Positions 1-11,300 of a stretch of DNA of 64,000 nt are shown piece after piece. How positions within the stretch are numbered: position 1 is the stretch's first letter; each line of letters starts with the position of its first letter. The DNA comes from Parasponia andersonii (taxonomy: Eukaryota > Streptophyta > Magnoliopsida > Rosales > Cannabaceae): assembly GCA_002914805.1 (NCBI GenBank), contig JXTB01000388.1:160381-224380 (forward strand), given 5' to 3'. The translations under genes and the position numbers were made by a program. The notes beneath the pieces were generated by a model. It worked only from the letters and a program-made list of their open reading frames with translations, was not told the DNA's origin and did not search any database.

Positions 1-3000
1 TGATCCTTCTTTCACACTCTTGGGCACATGTTTTATTTGATACTGGTGCATCCCATTCATTCATATCCTTATTGTTTGCTCAACTGTTGGGGTTGGAATT
101 TTCTAATTTGGATTATGTATTGTTGTTGGGTACACCTTTAGGAGGAATAGCCGATGTGTCTAGTGTGTGTAAGTCTTATCGGGTTGTGATTGGCGATAGG
201 AAGCTTATTGCTAATTTGATTGTGTTGCCAATGGGACAGTATGACGTGATACTCGGTATGGATTGGTTGTCGAAGTATCAAGCCGTTATGGACTGTCATA
301 AGAAGCGGGTGACTCTTTTTCCTAGTGATAGATATCCTATTGTCTATCAGGCTGGGATCAGTCCATTGAAGCGTAGTCCTGTTCTAAAAACGTGCATGGG
401 TGGAAGGAAGAAACTTGAGTGTTATAGGAACTTGTTTGCCATGAATGGTAAGGTGAGGACAGATGATCAAAACCTATGGATTCCGGTGGTGTGTGAGTAT
501 TCGGAAGTGTTTCCTAAAGACTTACTGGGATTACCACCTGATAGGGAGATCGAGTTCTGTATTGAACTAGTTCCTGGGGCTCAGCCAGTTTCTATTCTAG
601 CCTATCACATGGCACCTGCTGAGATAGAAGAATTAAGAGAACAATTGGACGATCTGCTTTCCAAGGTTTTATTCACAGTAGCACTTCTCCTTGGGGTGCT
701 TCTGTTTTGTTTGCGAAAAAAGCTGATGGTTCGTTGAGACTTTGTGTGGATTATCGAAAGTTGAACCAGTTGACAGTGAAGAACAAGTATCCTTTGCCAA
801 GGATAGATGAGTTGTTTGATCAACACGGTGGTTCAAGATTCTTCTCTAAGATCGATTTAAGATCCGGTTATCATCAGTTGAAGATAAAGGAGGATGATAT
901 ACCGAAGACAGCATTCAGAACCCGATATGATCACTTTGAGTTTCTGGTGATGCCATTTGGTTTAACGAATGCACCCGCAGCCTTTATGGATCTCATAAAC
1001 CGGATTTTTAGGCCGTTTTTGGATCGTTTTGTGGCTATGTTCATCGATGATATCCTGGTGTATTCCAAGACTCAAGAAGAGCATACCGAACATCTGGGGA
1101 TAGTACTCAAAACCTTGAGAGATCATCAGTTGTACGCCAAGAAATCGAAGTGTGACTTTTGGATGGCAGAAGTGAAGTTCTTAGGCCATGTGATTTCTCA
1201 CGGAGGTATTTCAGTCGATCCCGCTAAGATCGAAGCTATCCTGGAATAGGAAAGACCGAGAAATGTGACGGAGGTACGTAGTTTCCTTGGATTAGCAAGC
1301 TACTACCGTCGTTTTGTGCAAAATTTCTCGAGAATTGCTTTGCCTTTGACGAAGTTGACCAGGAAGGACGTCAAGTTTGTTTAGGATCACAAGAGTGAAG
1401 AAGCTTTCGTCAGATTGAAGTAGAGTTTAACCACTGCACCTATTCTTACTGTTCCTGACAATAATGAACCTTATGTGGTGTATACCGATGCTTCAAATGC
1501 GGGTTTGGGATGTGTCTTGATGCAGAATGGTCGAGTAGTGGCTTATGCTTCTCGTCAGTTGAAGCCACATGAAAGGAACTATCCCACCCATGATCTAGAA
1601 CTTGCAGCAGTGATCTTTACCTTGAAGATTTGGTGATGTTACTTGTATGGTGTGAAGTTCGACATATTCTCCGATCATAAGAGTTTGAAGTATCTCTTTA
1701 CCCAGAAGGATTTGAACTTGAGATAGCGAAGATGGGTTAAGTATATGGAGGATTATGACTTTGACCTATAGTACCATCCTGGTAAGGCCAATGTTGTAAC
1801 TGATGCACTGAGTAGGAAGCCTCGTGGTACACTAGCTGTACTGGTGTATGAAGATTAGAAAAACTCAGTTGCGATTAGTGATTACAACTTGCAGTACTTC
1901 GAGAATGAAGATGTTGCTTACCTGAGTAACATTGTGATTTCACCATCTCTTCTCCAGACTGTCTAGCAGAGTCAGTGGCAAGACAGAGAGTTGAGGACAA
2001 CCTGGAACCGACTTCAAAATGGTGAACAGTTAGATGGTTGGAGCACTAACAGAGAAGGGTTCTTGCTTTTCAATGGGAAGTTGGCTGTAGCTAATGACCC
2101 TAATCTTCGAGAAACCATTCTAACAGAGGCTCACAAATCAAGGTTTGCAGTACATCCAGATAGTACTAAGAATTACCGGGACTTGAAACGGCAGTATTGG
2201 TGGAAAGCAATGAAGAAGGATGTAGCTACTTTTGTGGCTAAGTGTTTGATTTGTCAGCAAGTCAAGGCTGAACACCAGAGACCAGCTGGATTACTTTAGC
2301 CATTGCCAATTCCGGAGTGAAAGTGGGACAAGATCACGATGGACTTCATGACTAGTTTGCCAAAGACCTTGAAGAAGAACGATGTAGTTTGGGTGATAGT
2401 CGATCGGTTAACGAAGAGTGCTCACTTTATACCGATCTTGATGGACTACTCTCTTACTAAGCTCAATAGACTGTCTGTGGAGAACATCATACGCTTGCAT
2501 GGTGTGCCTTCAAGCATAGTATCTGATAGAGATCCAAGGTTTACTTCTAAGTTTTGGAGAGCCTTGCAGAAAGCGTTTGGTACGCAGTTGGATATCAGTA
2601 TAGCTCACCATCCTGAGATAGATGGTCAGTCTGAAAGGACCATTCAGATTCTTGAGGACATGCTACGTTGTTGCATACTGGATTTTGGTGGGAACTGGGA
2701 TGATCATCTTCCTTTGGTGGAATTTGCTTATAATAACAGTTACCAGACCAGTGTGGGTATGGCTCCATATGAAGTGTTATATAAGAGGCCGTGTAGGTCG
2801 CCTTTGTGTTGGGCAGAACCAGAAGAGCATGTTACTCTCGGACCTGAACTGATTGAGGAGACTACTGAGAAGGTCAAGGATATCCAAGAGAGACTCAAAG
2901 AGATTCAGAGTCGCCAGAAGAGTTATACTGACCCGAAGAGGCATGAGGTAGAGTTCGATACTGGTGATTCTGTATTCTTGAAAGTGACTCCAAGGCGAGG

Positions 3001-3459
3001 TGTTACAAGATTTGGAGTTAAAGGTAAGCTTACTCCGAGGTATATTAGTCCCTTTGAGATCACAGAAAAAATTGGACCAGTGGCTTATCGCTTGAATCTA
3101 CCTGCACAGTTGGGTCACGTGCATAATGTATTTCATGTGTCGATGTTGAAGAAGAACACGCTGGACCCATCTCATGTTGTTCAGTACGTGCATGTACCAA
3201 TCCAAGAGGATGTGTCCTATGAAGAGTAACTTGTTCGCTTGTTGGCTAGGGAGTTGAAGGTGCTTCATAACAGAGAGATACCACTTGTCAAGGTGCTTTG
3301 GGAACATCACAAAGAGGACGAGGCTACTTGGGAACTCGAGACAGAGATGTACGAGAAGTACCCTCATTTGTTTAACTTTCAGTTAGAAGTTGTATTGTGA
3401 TGTAAAACCTTGACTTGTATTTTGAATTTCGGGACGAAATTCTTATAAGGAGGGGAGAA
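1..3459 (+). mobile_element. Ty3/gypsy chromovirus internal region, degenerate (protease to chromodomain), 5' end outside window
   Basis: This is the pol part of a plant Ty3-type retrotransposon, read on the + strand. In order: an aspartic protease with a DTGASHSFIS site (about 40-70), reverse transcriptase (about 600-1250, FIDDILVYS near 1040), RNase H (about 1440-1830, YTDAS), an HHCC integrase finger (about 2140-2280), the integrase core (about 2330-2720) and a C-terminal chromodomain (about 3290-3370). A chromodomain after integrase is the mark of chromoviruses; the layout fits the Tekay/Del group. The copy is dead. Compared with the copy at 53.8-57.1 kb it has a 1-nt deletion near 666 that shifts the frame inside RT, and stops near 1246, 1381, 1421, 1635, 1722, 1768, 1857, 1964, 2297, 2319 and 3227. 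Its gag and 5' LTR lie before the window. It is followed directly by its polypurine tract and LTR. Confidence 0.95.
3447..3459 (+). other. Polypurine tract of chromovirus copy 1
   Basis: The purine run AAGGAGGGGAGAA lies immediately before the LTR start TGTAAAAACTC. The same run is found before the 3' LTR at 57163-57175. It would prime plus-strand DNA synthesis in an active element. Confidence 0.85.
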
Positions 3460-5702
3460 TGTAAAAACTCGAAATTTTCGAGGGTAATTTGGATATTTTA
3501 CTAATTTTCCGGATAAAATATTGTAGGGACTAATTTGCAAAAATTTTGTATAGATGGACTAAATTACAAATTTTGGGGGACTAAATTGATAGAGATTTGA
3601 AATTTTGGAGACTTATGTGCAATTTCTGAAAAATTACACAGCCCTATAAGGGTGGGCCACGTGGCCCTGCTCAGCCAATCCCCTCTCTCTTCTCTCTCCT
3701 CCCTCCCCCGAATTCTCTCTTTCTCTCTCCTTTCTTCTCCCTCTCGGCCGTGCCTCCGCAGAACCGCTGCCAGCCACCGTCCGGGCCACCCACCGACCGG
3801 CGTCGACTTCCCGTGTCGCGCCGAAGCTCCGCCACTTGTCACCGCTGGTCGCAACAGCCTGGTTCGCCGGGAAAAGCCATAAAAGCTGTTTTGACCCATT
3901 TCGGTTTTTCCGTCACCAGCGACAATTCCGGCCACCTTTCGGCCTCAAACCGGTCCCGTTGGATTCGTATCGTCACAAGGATCATCAAGATATATATATC
4001 TTAACTCCATTTTGCCCGGATTGAAAGTTGCCATTTTTGGTCATTTCGAGTTTATGGTTGTTGTTCTCAATCCGACCGTTGGATTGTATTTTTAACTGCA
4101 TTTTTGGAATATACTTGGAAAATGGAGAAGTTTGATATATATATATATATATATTGTGTAGTTTGGTGATCGGCACAAAAATCGAGATCGGACGGTCAAG
4201 ATTTTTGTCTCGTTTTGCGTGCCACCGGTCCGGTATGGACCCGGATCCAAATTGGACAAGTTATATGTCTAACCTAGCTATTTTGGTTGCTAGGAATTCA
4301 GTGAAGAGATCCGTTTGTGGAATTGAAGCTCCGATGAGAAAGTTGGTTTTTTGCTCGAGGACGATCGAGGCCTTGGAATTGGTTCCCGACCCTCCGGGCG
4401 ATCGTCAACGACACCTTAAGGACTCAATAGCATGGTGTCGCTATTCTGTTGAGGTAGGGGTTTAGTTACCTTCGTTTTATACCGTTTTGAGTTAAAACTT
4501 ATTTTCTGCAACATATGAGAACAAGTGTGTTTTTAATGATTTGAATTATATGTAATGGAATCTGGTTATACGATATATACTGTACTGCTCTGGGAATTTG
4601 CTGTGTACAGATTATTTTGGGTATATCAAAAATAGGGCCGTTATGCTGCCCGTTTTTCTATAAAACCCTATTATGCATGTTTTACTGAAAAACCAGAGTA
4701 CAGTAGTTTTTACACTTTAGTTATGTATTGCACGTGTCATAGGATCATACATGAGCACCGTGTTAGCATCGTGAGTTTTACAGTGTGGCACTGCGTGCCC
4801 CACCATCGGTGAAAGTCCGTAAACTCGCGCGAAGTCTTATTACTTNTAAACTCGCGCGAGGTCTTATTACTTCTGATTACCTCCCCATTTGGCAGGTGTA
4901 GGCAATTCGGTTGCCCCTCCAGGTTTGGTAGGCGACACATAGGTGTCCCTCCCGGTATGGGCTTAGGTATCAGGCAAGCTGTTAGGTACACTTAGTGCCA
5001 TCATCCTGGGTTTCCACAGATGAGAAGATGTGAGCTCATGGGTATGGGTTGATTTGTGTCATGTGCATATAGAGCGATGGTTTTGATTACACTGTTATAT
5101 ATATATTGGCTCTCGGTTTGGATAATATATATATATATATATACGTGTGTGTATGTTTTGGATTTAAACTAACCACACAGGAGAATCCCATCACTGAACT
5201 GTTTTTCCCCGAGGTAACTATTTTTCTACTGGGCATTGTATGCTCACCCCCTACCTTCCTCCTCAAGTGGTGTCCAGTGCGATCTTAGTGATCAAGAGGA
5301 GTAAGAGGTCATCCTGATTGCAGTTCGCCTCTTGGTAATGCTAGGAGTTTGTTGTCGTAGTCTTTGGACTATTTGAAATTTGTGTTAGCATTAAACCAAG
5401 ATTACTGTTTTCTATTTGTCTGCAAACTTATGTATGCCATTCTGGTACTGGACTTATGTTATGGATGATGATGATGCTGGGTTGTGTATTAAATTTCATG
5501 TTTTCAAGTAACTGTTCAATTTATGTTTGGTGGTGTATACGAACTGTGGGAGTGGTTCACGAGATGGAATTCCAATTATTTTTATTTAAATGGACCCTTT
5601 TTATAAAAACTAGAACTTTTGACACTTTTCAAATAAATTAAGGAATTTCCCACCTTTGTGAAATTCCCTTTCTGCCACTAGCCTGGGTTTTGGGTCGTGA
5701 CA
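3460..5702 (+). repeat. Full-length chromovirus LTR (about 2.24 kb), shared by two tandem units
   Basis: The LTR begins TGTAAAAACTC after a polypurine tract and ends GGGTCGTGACA just before a primer-binding site, so it has TG...CA ends. It aligns along its whole length with the LTRs at 50208-52441 and 57176-59369. Because it has a PPT on its left and a PBS on its right, it acts as the 3' LTR of the left unit and the 5' LTR of the right unit. It contains a CT-rich block (about 3660-3740), short (TA)n runs and the N at 4846. Small ORFs inside it, for example around 3652-4024, are not conserved as proteins and are not called. Confidence 0.92.
4818..4874. other. Unresolved assembly join inside the LTR (N at 4846)
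   Basis: About 27 bp containing TAAACTCGCGCGA and TCTTATTACTT occur on both sides of a single N, with one or two differences. The other two LTR copies (about 51570-51600 and 58515-58540) have this block once. The duplication is best read as two contig ends that overlap but were not merged. Confidence 0.75.
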
Positions 5703-5710
5703 AAAATTTT

Positions 5711-5722
5711 TGGTATCAGAGC
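5711..5722 (+). other. Primer-binding site (initiator Met tRNA type)
   Basis: TGGTATCAGAGC lies eight bases after the LTR end. It is the common plant retrotransposon PBS, complementary to the 3' end of initiator methionine tRNA. It shows that the sequence to the right is the start of a second internal region. Confidence 0.9.
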
Positions 5723-5836
5723 TTAAAGTTCAATAGCTCAGACGTATCACCATTAAACTAAATTGAAGTTGATTTTTATGACAAGCATTCATCATTATCG
5801 CACTAACAGTTTGGCATATTTTTTCAGACTTTAAGA

Positions 5837-6590
5837 ATGCCTCCTAGAAGAGTTCCGAGGCACCAGCCGGATGCCGAACCTCCTCGTCCGAATTTCACTC
5901 ATCTGATCGAAGCAATGCAATAGGCATTTGTCCAGATGAGCAATCCTGACTATCAGCCTCCAGCTCTGAGGGAACGTCAGTTGGATCAGGCTGATCACCT
6001 TCAACGGTTCATACGTCTCCAGCCAGGGCACTTTGATGGTAGACCAGAAGCCCTCACGGCAATTGCTTGGTTGCATGAGATGGAGAGGTACTTTCGAGCC
6101 CTTGGTACTCCGGTTGAGTTTTGGGCTGTGTTTGCTGTTACCCGTTTGACAGGGAGCGCCATTCGTTGGTGGGAAATAGTGGAACAGATGCAAGATGTAG
6201 TGGGCTTAACTTGGGAAGACTTTGGACGGATTTTCAAGGCCCAGTATGCCAATGAGGATCAACAGGATGAAGTTATGAACCGATTTGAGACATTGACCCA
6301 AGGTAACAGAACGGTGAATGAATACCTGATAGAGTTCACTGAGTTGGCAAGTATTGCTCTAGGACCAGGTACGAGTGAGAAGTACCGAGTCGCTAAGTTC
6401 AGGAGTCGTCTAAATCGGAATATCTTCCAGGATTGGTACTCAGACTTTCCACACTCTTCCTGAGATTGCAGTGGCTGCCCAGCGGGCAGAGGCCATCGAA
6501 GAAAGTTTGGATTCCAGGAGGAACCAACGGAGAGGAAATGACAGGAAAGCCACCAGAAGAAACCAGGAGCAGTGGTCAGCCCAGGGTACT
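5837..6590 (+). pseudogene. gag fragment of chromovirus copy 2, truncated at an N join
   Basis: A gag reading frame starts with ATG at 5837 (MPPRRVPRHQ...) and meets an in-frame TAG at 5921. It continues in the same frame as a retrotransposon gag domain (about 5936-6460, including a QYANEDQQDEV segment), then shifts frame near 6435. It is cut off at the single N at 6591, where the sequence jumps into the right part of an LTR. Zinc knuckle, protease and pol are all absent. The same gag start, with the TAG at the same place, occurs at 52573. I infer missing sequence at the N rather than a natural short element. Confidence 0.88.
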
Positions 6591-6591
6591 N

Positions 6592-7025
6592 GGTGTCCAG
6601 TGCGATCTTGGTGATCAAGAGGAGTAAGAGGTCATCCTGATTGCAGTTCGCCTCTTGGTAATGTTAGGAGTTTGTTGTCGTAGTCTTTGGACTATTTGAA
6701 TTTTGTGTTAGCATTAAACCAAGATTACTGCTTTCTATTTGTCTGCAAACTTATGTATGTCATTCTGGTACTGGACTTATGTTATGGATGATGATGATGC
6801 TGGGTTGTGTATTAAATTTCATATTTTCAAGTAACTGTTCAATTTATGTTTGGTGGTGTATACAAATTGTAGGAGTGGTTCACGGGATGGAATTCCGATT
6901 ATTTTTATTTAAATGGACCGTTTTTATAAAAACTAGAATTTTTGACACTTTTCAAATAAATTAAGGAATTTCCCACCTTTATGAAATTCCCCTTCTGCCA
7001 CTAGCCCGAATTTTAGGTCGTGACA
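6592..7025 (+). repeat. Truncated chromovirus LTR (right-hand 430 bp)
   Basis: From GGTGTCCAGTGCGATCTTGG to GGTCGTGACA this matches 5272-5702 of the full LTR almost base for base. Its left 1.8 kb is missing at the N join at 6591. The end at 7025 is the right edge of the array. The next bases belong to a MITE. Confidence 0.9.
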
Positions 7026-7170
7026 ATAATGAATTACATGAAAAGACGTGCATCATTAATGCTCTTTCTCTCTCTTACTTTTTACAATAAAAAAATGTAC
7101 ATGCTAAATTTGATTGGCCAAATTTATATCTATACATAGGTAAAAAAAAAAATATCTACTGGATTAGTGC

Positions 7171-7172
<2 letters not shown>
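7026..7172 (+). mobile_element. Right half of a MITE, split by the chromovirus insertion
   Basis: The block with GACGTGCATCATTAATGCTC and TACTTTTTACAATAAAAAAATG matches the right halves of the MITEs at 44876-45119 and 62640-62905, and ends with the same inverted-repeat tail (TACTGGATTAGTGCCC). Its left half is absent because the LTR array ends at 7025. The left half should lie upstream of this window. Confidence 0.8.

Positions 7173-7208
<36 letters not shown>
7173..7208. repeat. (TA)n microsatellite
   Basis: An uninterrupted AT dinucleotide run follows the right end of the MITE. Each MITE copy of this family in the window touches such a run. Confidence 0.95.
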
Positions 7209-7210
<2 letters not shown>

Positions 7211-8180
7211 CTAGTTCTAGTTTTGTAAGCTTTTTGCTCGATATATGTAGGAAATTCTTCCTCGGTTGTTACGTACGTAGCTTTAACTTTTTTCTTTAAT
7301 TCCACTTCTTTCAGATCTATATTCATTTTAATTTTTTTTCAATAATTCCAGTTGTTTGCTCTTGGCTCCTATTAAGAAAACGTATAAACTCTTCAACCTT
7401 ATATGTCAAATACTTAATTTCATACTATTAAGGACATAGAGAAGTTACAGGAAACTAAATCAAAATGTTATCGTCCAGAGAGCAAAAAACAAAATCCTTG
7501 TATTTCGCCAGCTCACATCAAATTAAATTGCTTTGCTAATCTATGAAACACATTACTAATTAACTAACCAAAAATTACTGATTCATCTTCTCTATATAAT
7601 GCCAAACCAATAGAAATATTTGGAGACATATGATAGCTAGCTAGGCACAATAGTTACTAATGTAATTGAAAGCCTTCATTTAGATCAGTCGCACATGGAA
7701 TCTAATTACTTTTTCTCCTCATTATTATAAGGTCTTATTTTAAATTGCTCTTACGAAAGAAAAAAAATGATCAATTAAGACATTAATAGAAAGATAGTCA
7801 GGTGAGAGTCTACAAATTCGTATTCTTTTTAATAGTAATCTTGAATGATTTTCATTTAAGACTTTTTAATTTATACTCTTAATTATTGACGTGGTCCCAA
7901 CTGATAGAATTGAAGCTCTAGTTGAATGATTTCCACCTTTAATTTCGTGTACGTACGCAAAATTGAATTCTCCAATTAATCATGGTGAAGAATAATCCTC
8001 CAAATCTTTCATACAGAAAATGAATTTCTGATAGAGATTTCTCATCTAATTACTTATATTGGACCACTAAATCGCCAACTGGATCTCGACAACCTACATT
8101 GTCAAACGTGTCTTTTGTGTACATACAAAAGTTTTATCATACATTTCTAATTAATCATAACTGTGTAATTGGTCTCATCC
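7209..8180. other. Gene-free upstream region of the carbonic anhydrase gene
   Basis: AT-rich sequence with no ORF or repeat that I recognise. It must hold the distal promoter of the downstream alpha-carbonic anhydrase gene, but I cannot support individual elements. Confidence 0.5.
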
Positions 8181-8188
8181 TATAAATA
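8181..8188 (+). promoter_or_regulatory. TATA box of the carbonic anhydrase gene
   Basis: TATAAATA lies 124 bp before the ATG at 8305. A transcription start near 8210-8220 would give a leader of about 90 nt containing CTCATTCCTCATTATCAACA. Spacing and sequence are typical of a plant class II promoter. Confidence 0.7.
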
Positions 8189-8304
8189 TAAGTAGCTTCT
8201 AAGCGAACTCTCATTCCTCATTATCAACACAGACAAACACACAAAAATCTTAATTGCCTACATCGATCTCAACCTCTAGAAAGCGAGCTAGCTGGCTAAA
8301 AGAG

Positions 8305-11300
8305 ATGGAGAAGCTTGTTCTAAACAAATTAATCTTGCCTTTCTGCTGCTTCATTTTGCTCGTTCAGCATTTGAGCCCGGCAACATCTCAAGAAGTTGGT
8401 ACGTAACGGTTCAATGTTTCTTCAGAATGGATTCATATAAAAAAGAAATACATTTAAGTTAAAAATTTACTGATCAAATTTGAAAATACACTGATTATAG
8501 GGAGAAGTAAAGGAAGAATTCTGTATATGTAGATTAATAGTTCCTTTTCTTTGTTTTCTAGGTGAAATTATTCTTTTTTACATTTGAGTTTTTTTGGTTG
8601 GTCTTAACATTAATGTAAAAGATGTAATTTCTTGTTCTCATCTTTGTATATATTCATGACACATCAAATGTTTGCAGAAGATACGAGGGAGTTCAATTAT
8701 GAAGTATGGAGCGTGAGAGGACCCACCCGATGGGGAGCGATTAGACCCGAATGGAGAACCTGCAGCAATGGGACACTGCAGTCTCCGATCGAGCTTTTAG
8801 ATCAGAGGGTTAGACTTGTCTCAAATTTAGGGAGACTTAGGAGGAGTTACAGACCTGCCAACGCCACTCTTAGGAATAGAGGTCATGATATGATGGTAAG
8901 CATAATGAAAATAATTATCAAATATACCAATTATCTAGCTTAACTCTTTTATTAATTCAAATAAAAAAAATCCCTCAAAAAAAATTCTAATAAAAAAAAA
9001 AAGAAGAAGAACTAGGCTTTAATTCTATCAGGAGTAATATTCTAACTTTTTAAAGGCATGATCTGAAAAGTAGTAAATACATGGACTTAATTATAAGTAT
9101 TGATTGTCTACATTATATCATTGGCCCAAAAGAATCATGTTTAGGGAGATCTTCTTCATCCTCGTTAGATATAAATTAATTTAGCATTTACTAAGGTTTA
9201 ATTATGGTGGCCAACTGCCACGCATACGTATATAGTGGGACCCAATTCGTTTACATGATCATTTTCTACGTTGCAACGGCGTTGAAAACTATGCCACATT
9301 TATAAGAGATTTTCCACATGTTAAAGACATAATAAGTACTAGAGTTAGTTATAGAAGTTGAAATTGTAACTAATACTAGCCATTTCTCTTACAAGACTTT
9401 TACCAGTAAAGAGTTGGACTAGTATTGAAACTTAAGTTATTATATATGTGTCCCTTTTTAATAACAAAGACATAACCTAGCTAATTATATCTAGTAATTA
9501 TTAGTAACTTTTTTCTTTCCCATGATTAATTGAATCAGCACTCTAAACCTTAAATGCCATACATCAAACATATATATATAATGGGCCATATTCCCAGTTA
9601 TTCCTACTTTTTTCTTTCTTGTTTTTGACTATTAATCTTAAAACTTCTCTATAAAATTATATGGGGTGCAGTTGAAATGGACTTCAGACAGTGCTGGATT
9701 TGTTGAACTAAATGGAACTCGGTACTTCCTACGACAATGCCACTGGCACTCACCTTCTGAACACACCCTCAATGGCAAGAGGTTTGATCTTGAGTTTCAC
9801 TTGGTTCATCAAAGCTTAAGAGGACAAATCCTCGTCGTTGGAATCATGTACCAGATTGGAGTCGCTGATTCATTCTTAACAACGGTATAATTAATTTAGA
9901 AAAATATCTTCTCTCTTTTGGTAATTAATTAATTATATTGAAAATCTCTTCTTCTTCGTCTAAATCTCATGTATGTACAAATGAATATCACTTTACACAA
10001 ATTTAAAAACTAAGGGAAAAACTGTTTTTTGTTTTAAAAAATAGAAAATTGTTTTTTTAAGAACAATGTTGTTTTGTATTGTTCTCTGAGAATAATTTTT
10101 AAATATAAAATTAAAGGAAATAAAAAATTCCGAGAACAATAAAATATTGTTTTCAAAATATTTTCTTAACTTTTTCTTTTTCTAAAAAAATAAAATAATT
10201 CTTTCACATGATTTTTATATACACATTATTTCGTAACTTTCTTTCTTATCACTTTCTCTCTCTTCTTTTTATCTCCTCACTTTCTCTCTTCTCATTCTCT
10301 CTCATCATTTTCTCTTCTCTTATTTTATTCCATCACTTTCTCTCTCATCATTTTCTATCCATTCATTTTTTTAATCACATTATCTCTCCTCATTTTCTAT
10401 TACCTTATTTTTTTATAACATTCTTTATCTTTTTTTATGTATTCTTATCACTTTCTTTCTCTTAGTATGTTTTTATTTGTTTCTCTTTCTTCTATCTTTC
10501 TCAATACTTTTTATTTCTTCATTCTTTTTTTATTACTTTTTCTCTCATTATTATCTTTTATTACTTTTTATCACTTTCTCTCTTTGTTATTTTACTTGAA
10601 TTTATATCTCGTCACTGTCTTCTTGATTTTTTTTTCTCTAAATATTTTTTTGTAATAAAAATATGATTTTTTATATTCATATAATTTTTTTCCTAAAAAT
10701 GTTTTGAAAAAAATATTTGCCAAATACCATTGTTTTCTACAAATATTATAAAACAGTTTTTGTTCCCGTTTCTGAAAATATAACTCTAAAAACAGAAAAT
10801 AAAAGACAATGTCAAACAGCCCCTAACTATATAATTTCTTAATTTTAATATTCTGTTTTAAAATTCAAAAATTATGCGACACGATATAGAAATTTGGACA
10901 TAGGACGTTGATTTCTATTTCTTTTTAATCAGTATCTTTTTTCTGATTTTTACATAATGCTTTATTTTTTTTTAGATGGAGAGTCATTTATTACATGCCA
11001 TTTCCGACCGAACTTATCAAGAAAGGAATGTAGGCGTTGTTGATCCAAGCCATATAAAAATAGGTAGCCGAAGGTATTACAAATATATTGGCTCGCTTAC
11101 AGTTCCGCCTTGCACTCAGAATGTTGTTTGGTTCGTTGTTAGAGAGGTAATATATATAATCCTTTTAATTTCCTTCGATTTAATTATATTTACCCTAACT
11201 TATAAATGTCGTAATCGCTGTTTTTGTTAAACGACCTGTCGTAATAAAATATTCAGGTTCGGACTGTCGCAAGAGGGCAAGTAAGCTTGCTTCATGTAGC

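Noticed and set aside
3652..4024. Overlapping ORFs of 60-84 aa rich in Ser, Pro and Arg
   Set aside because: They lie in the LTR's CT- and GC-rich leader. The frames are not kept in the other LTR copies.
10208..10655. ORFs encoding Phe/Ser/Leu-rich strings
   Set aside because: A result of the pyrimidine tract in carbonic anhydrase intron 3, with no protein features.
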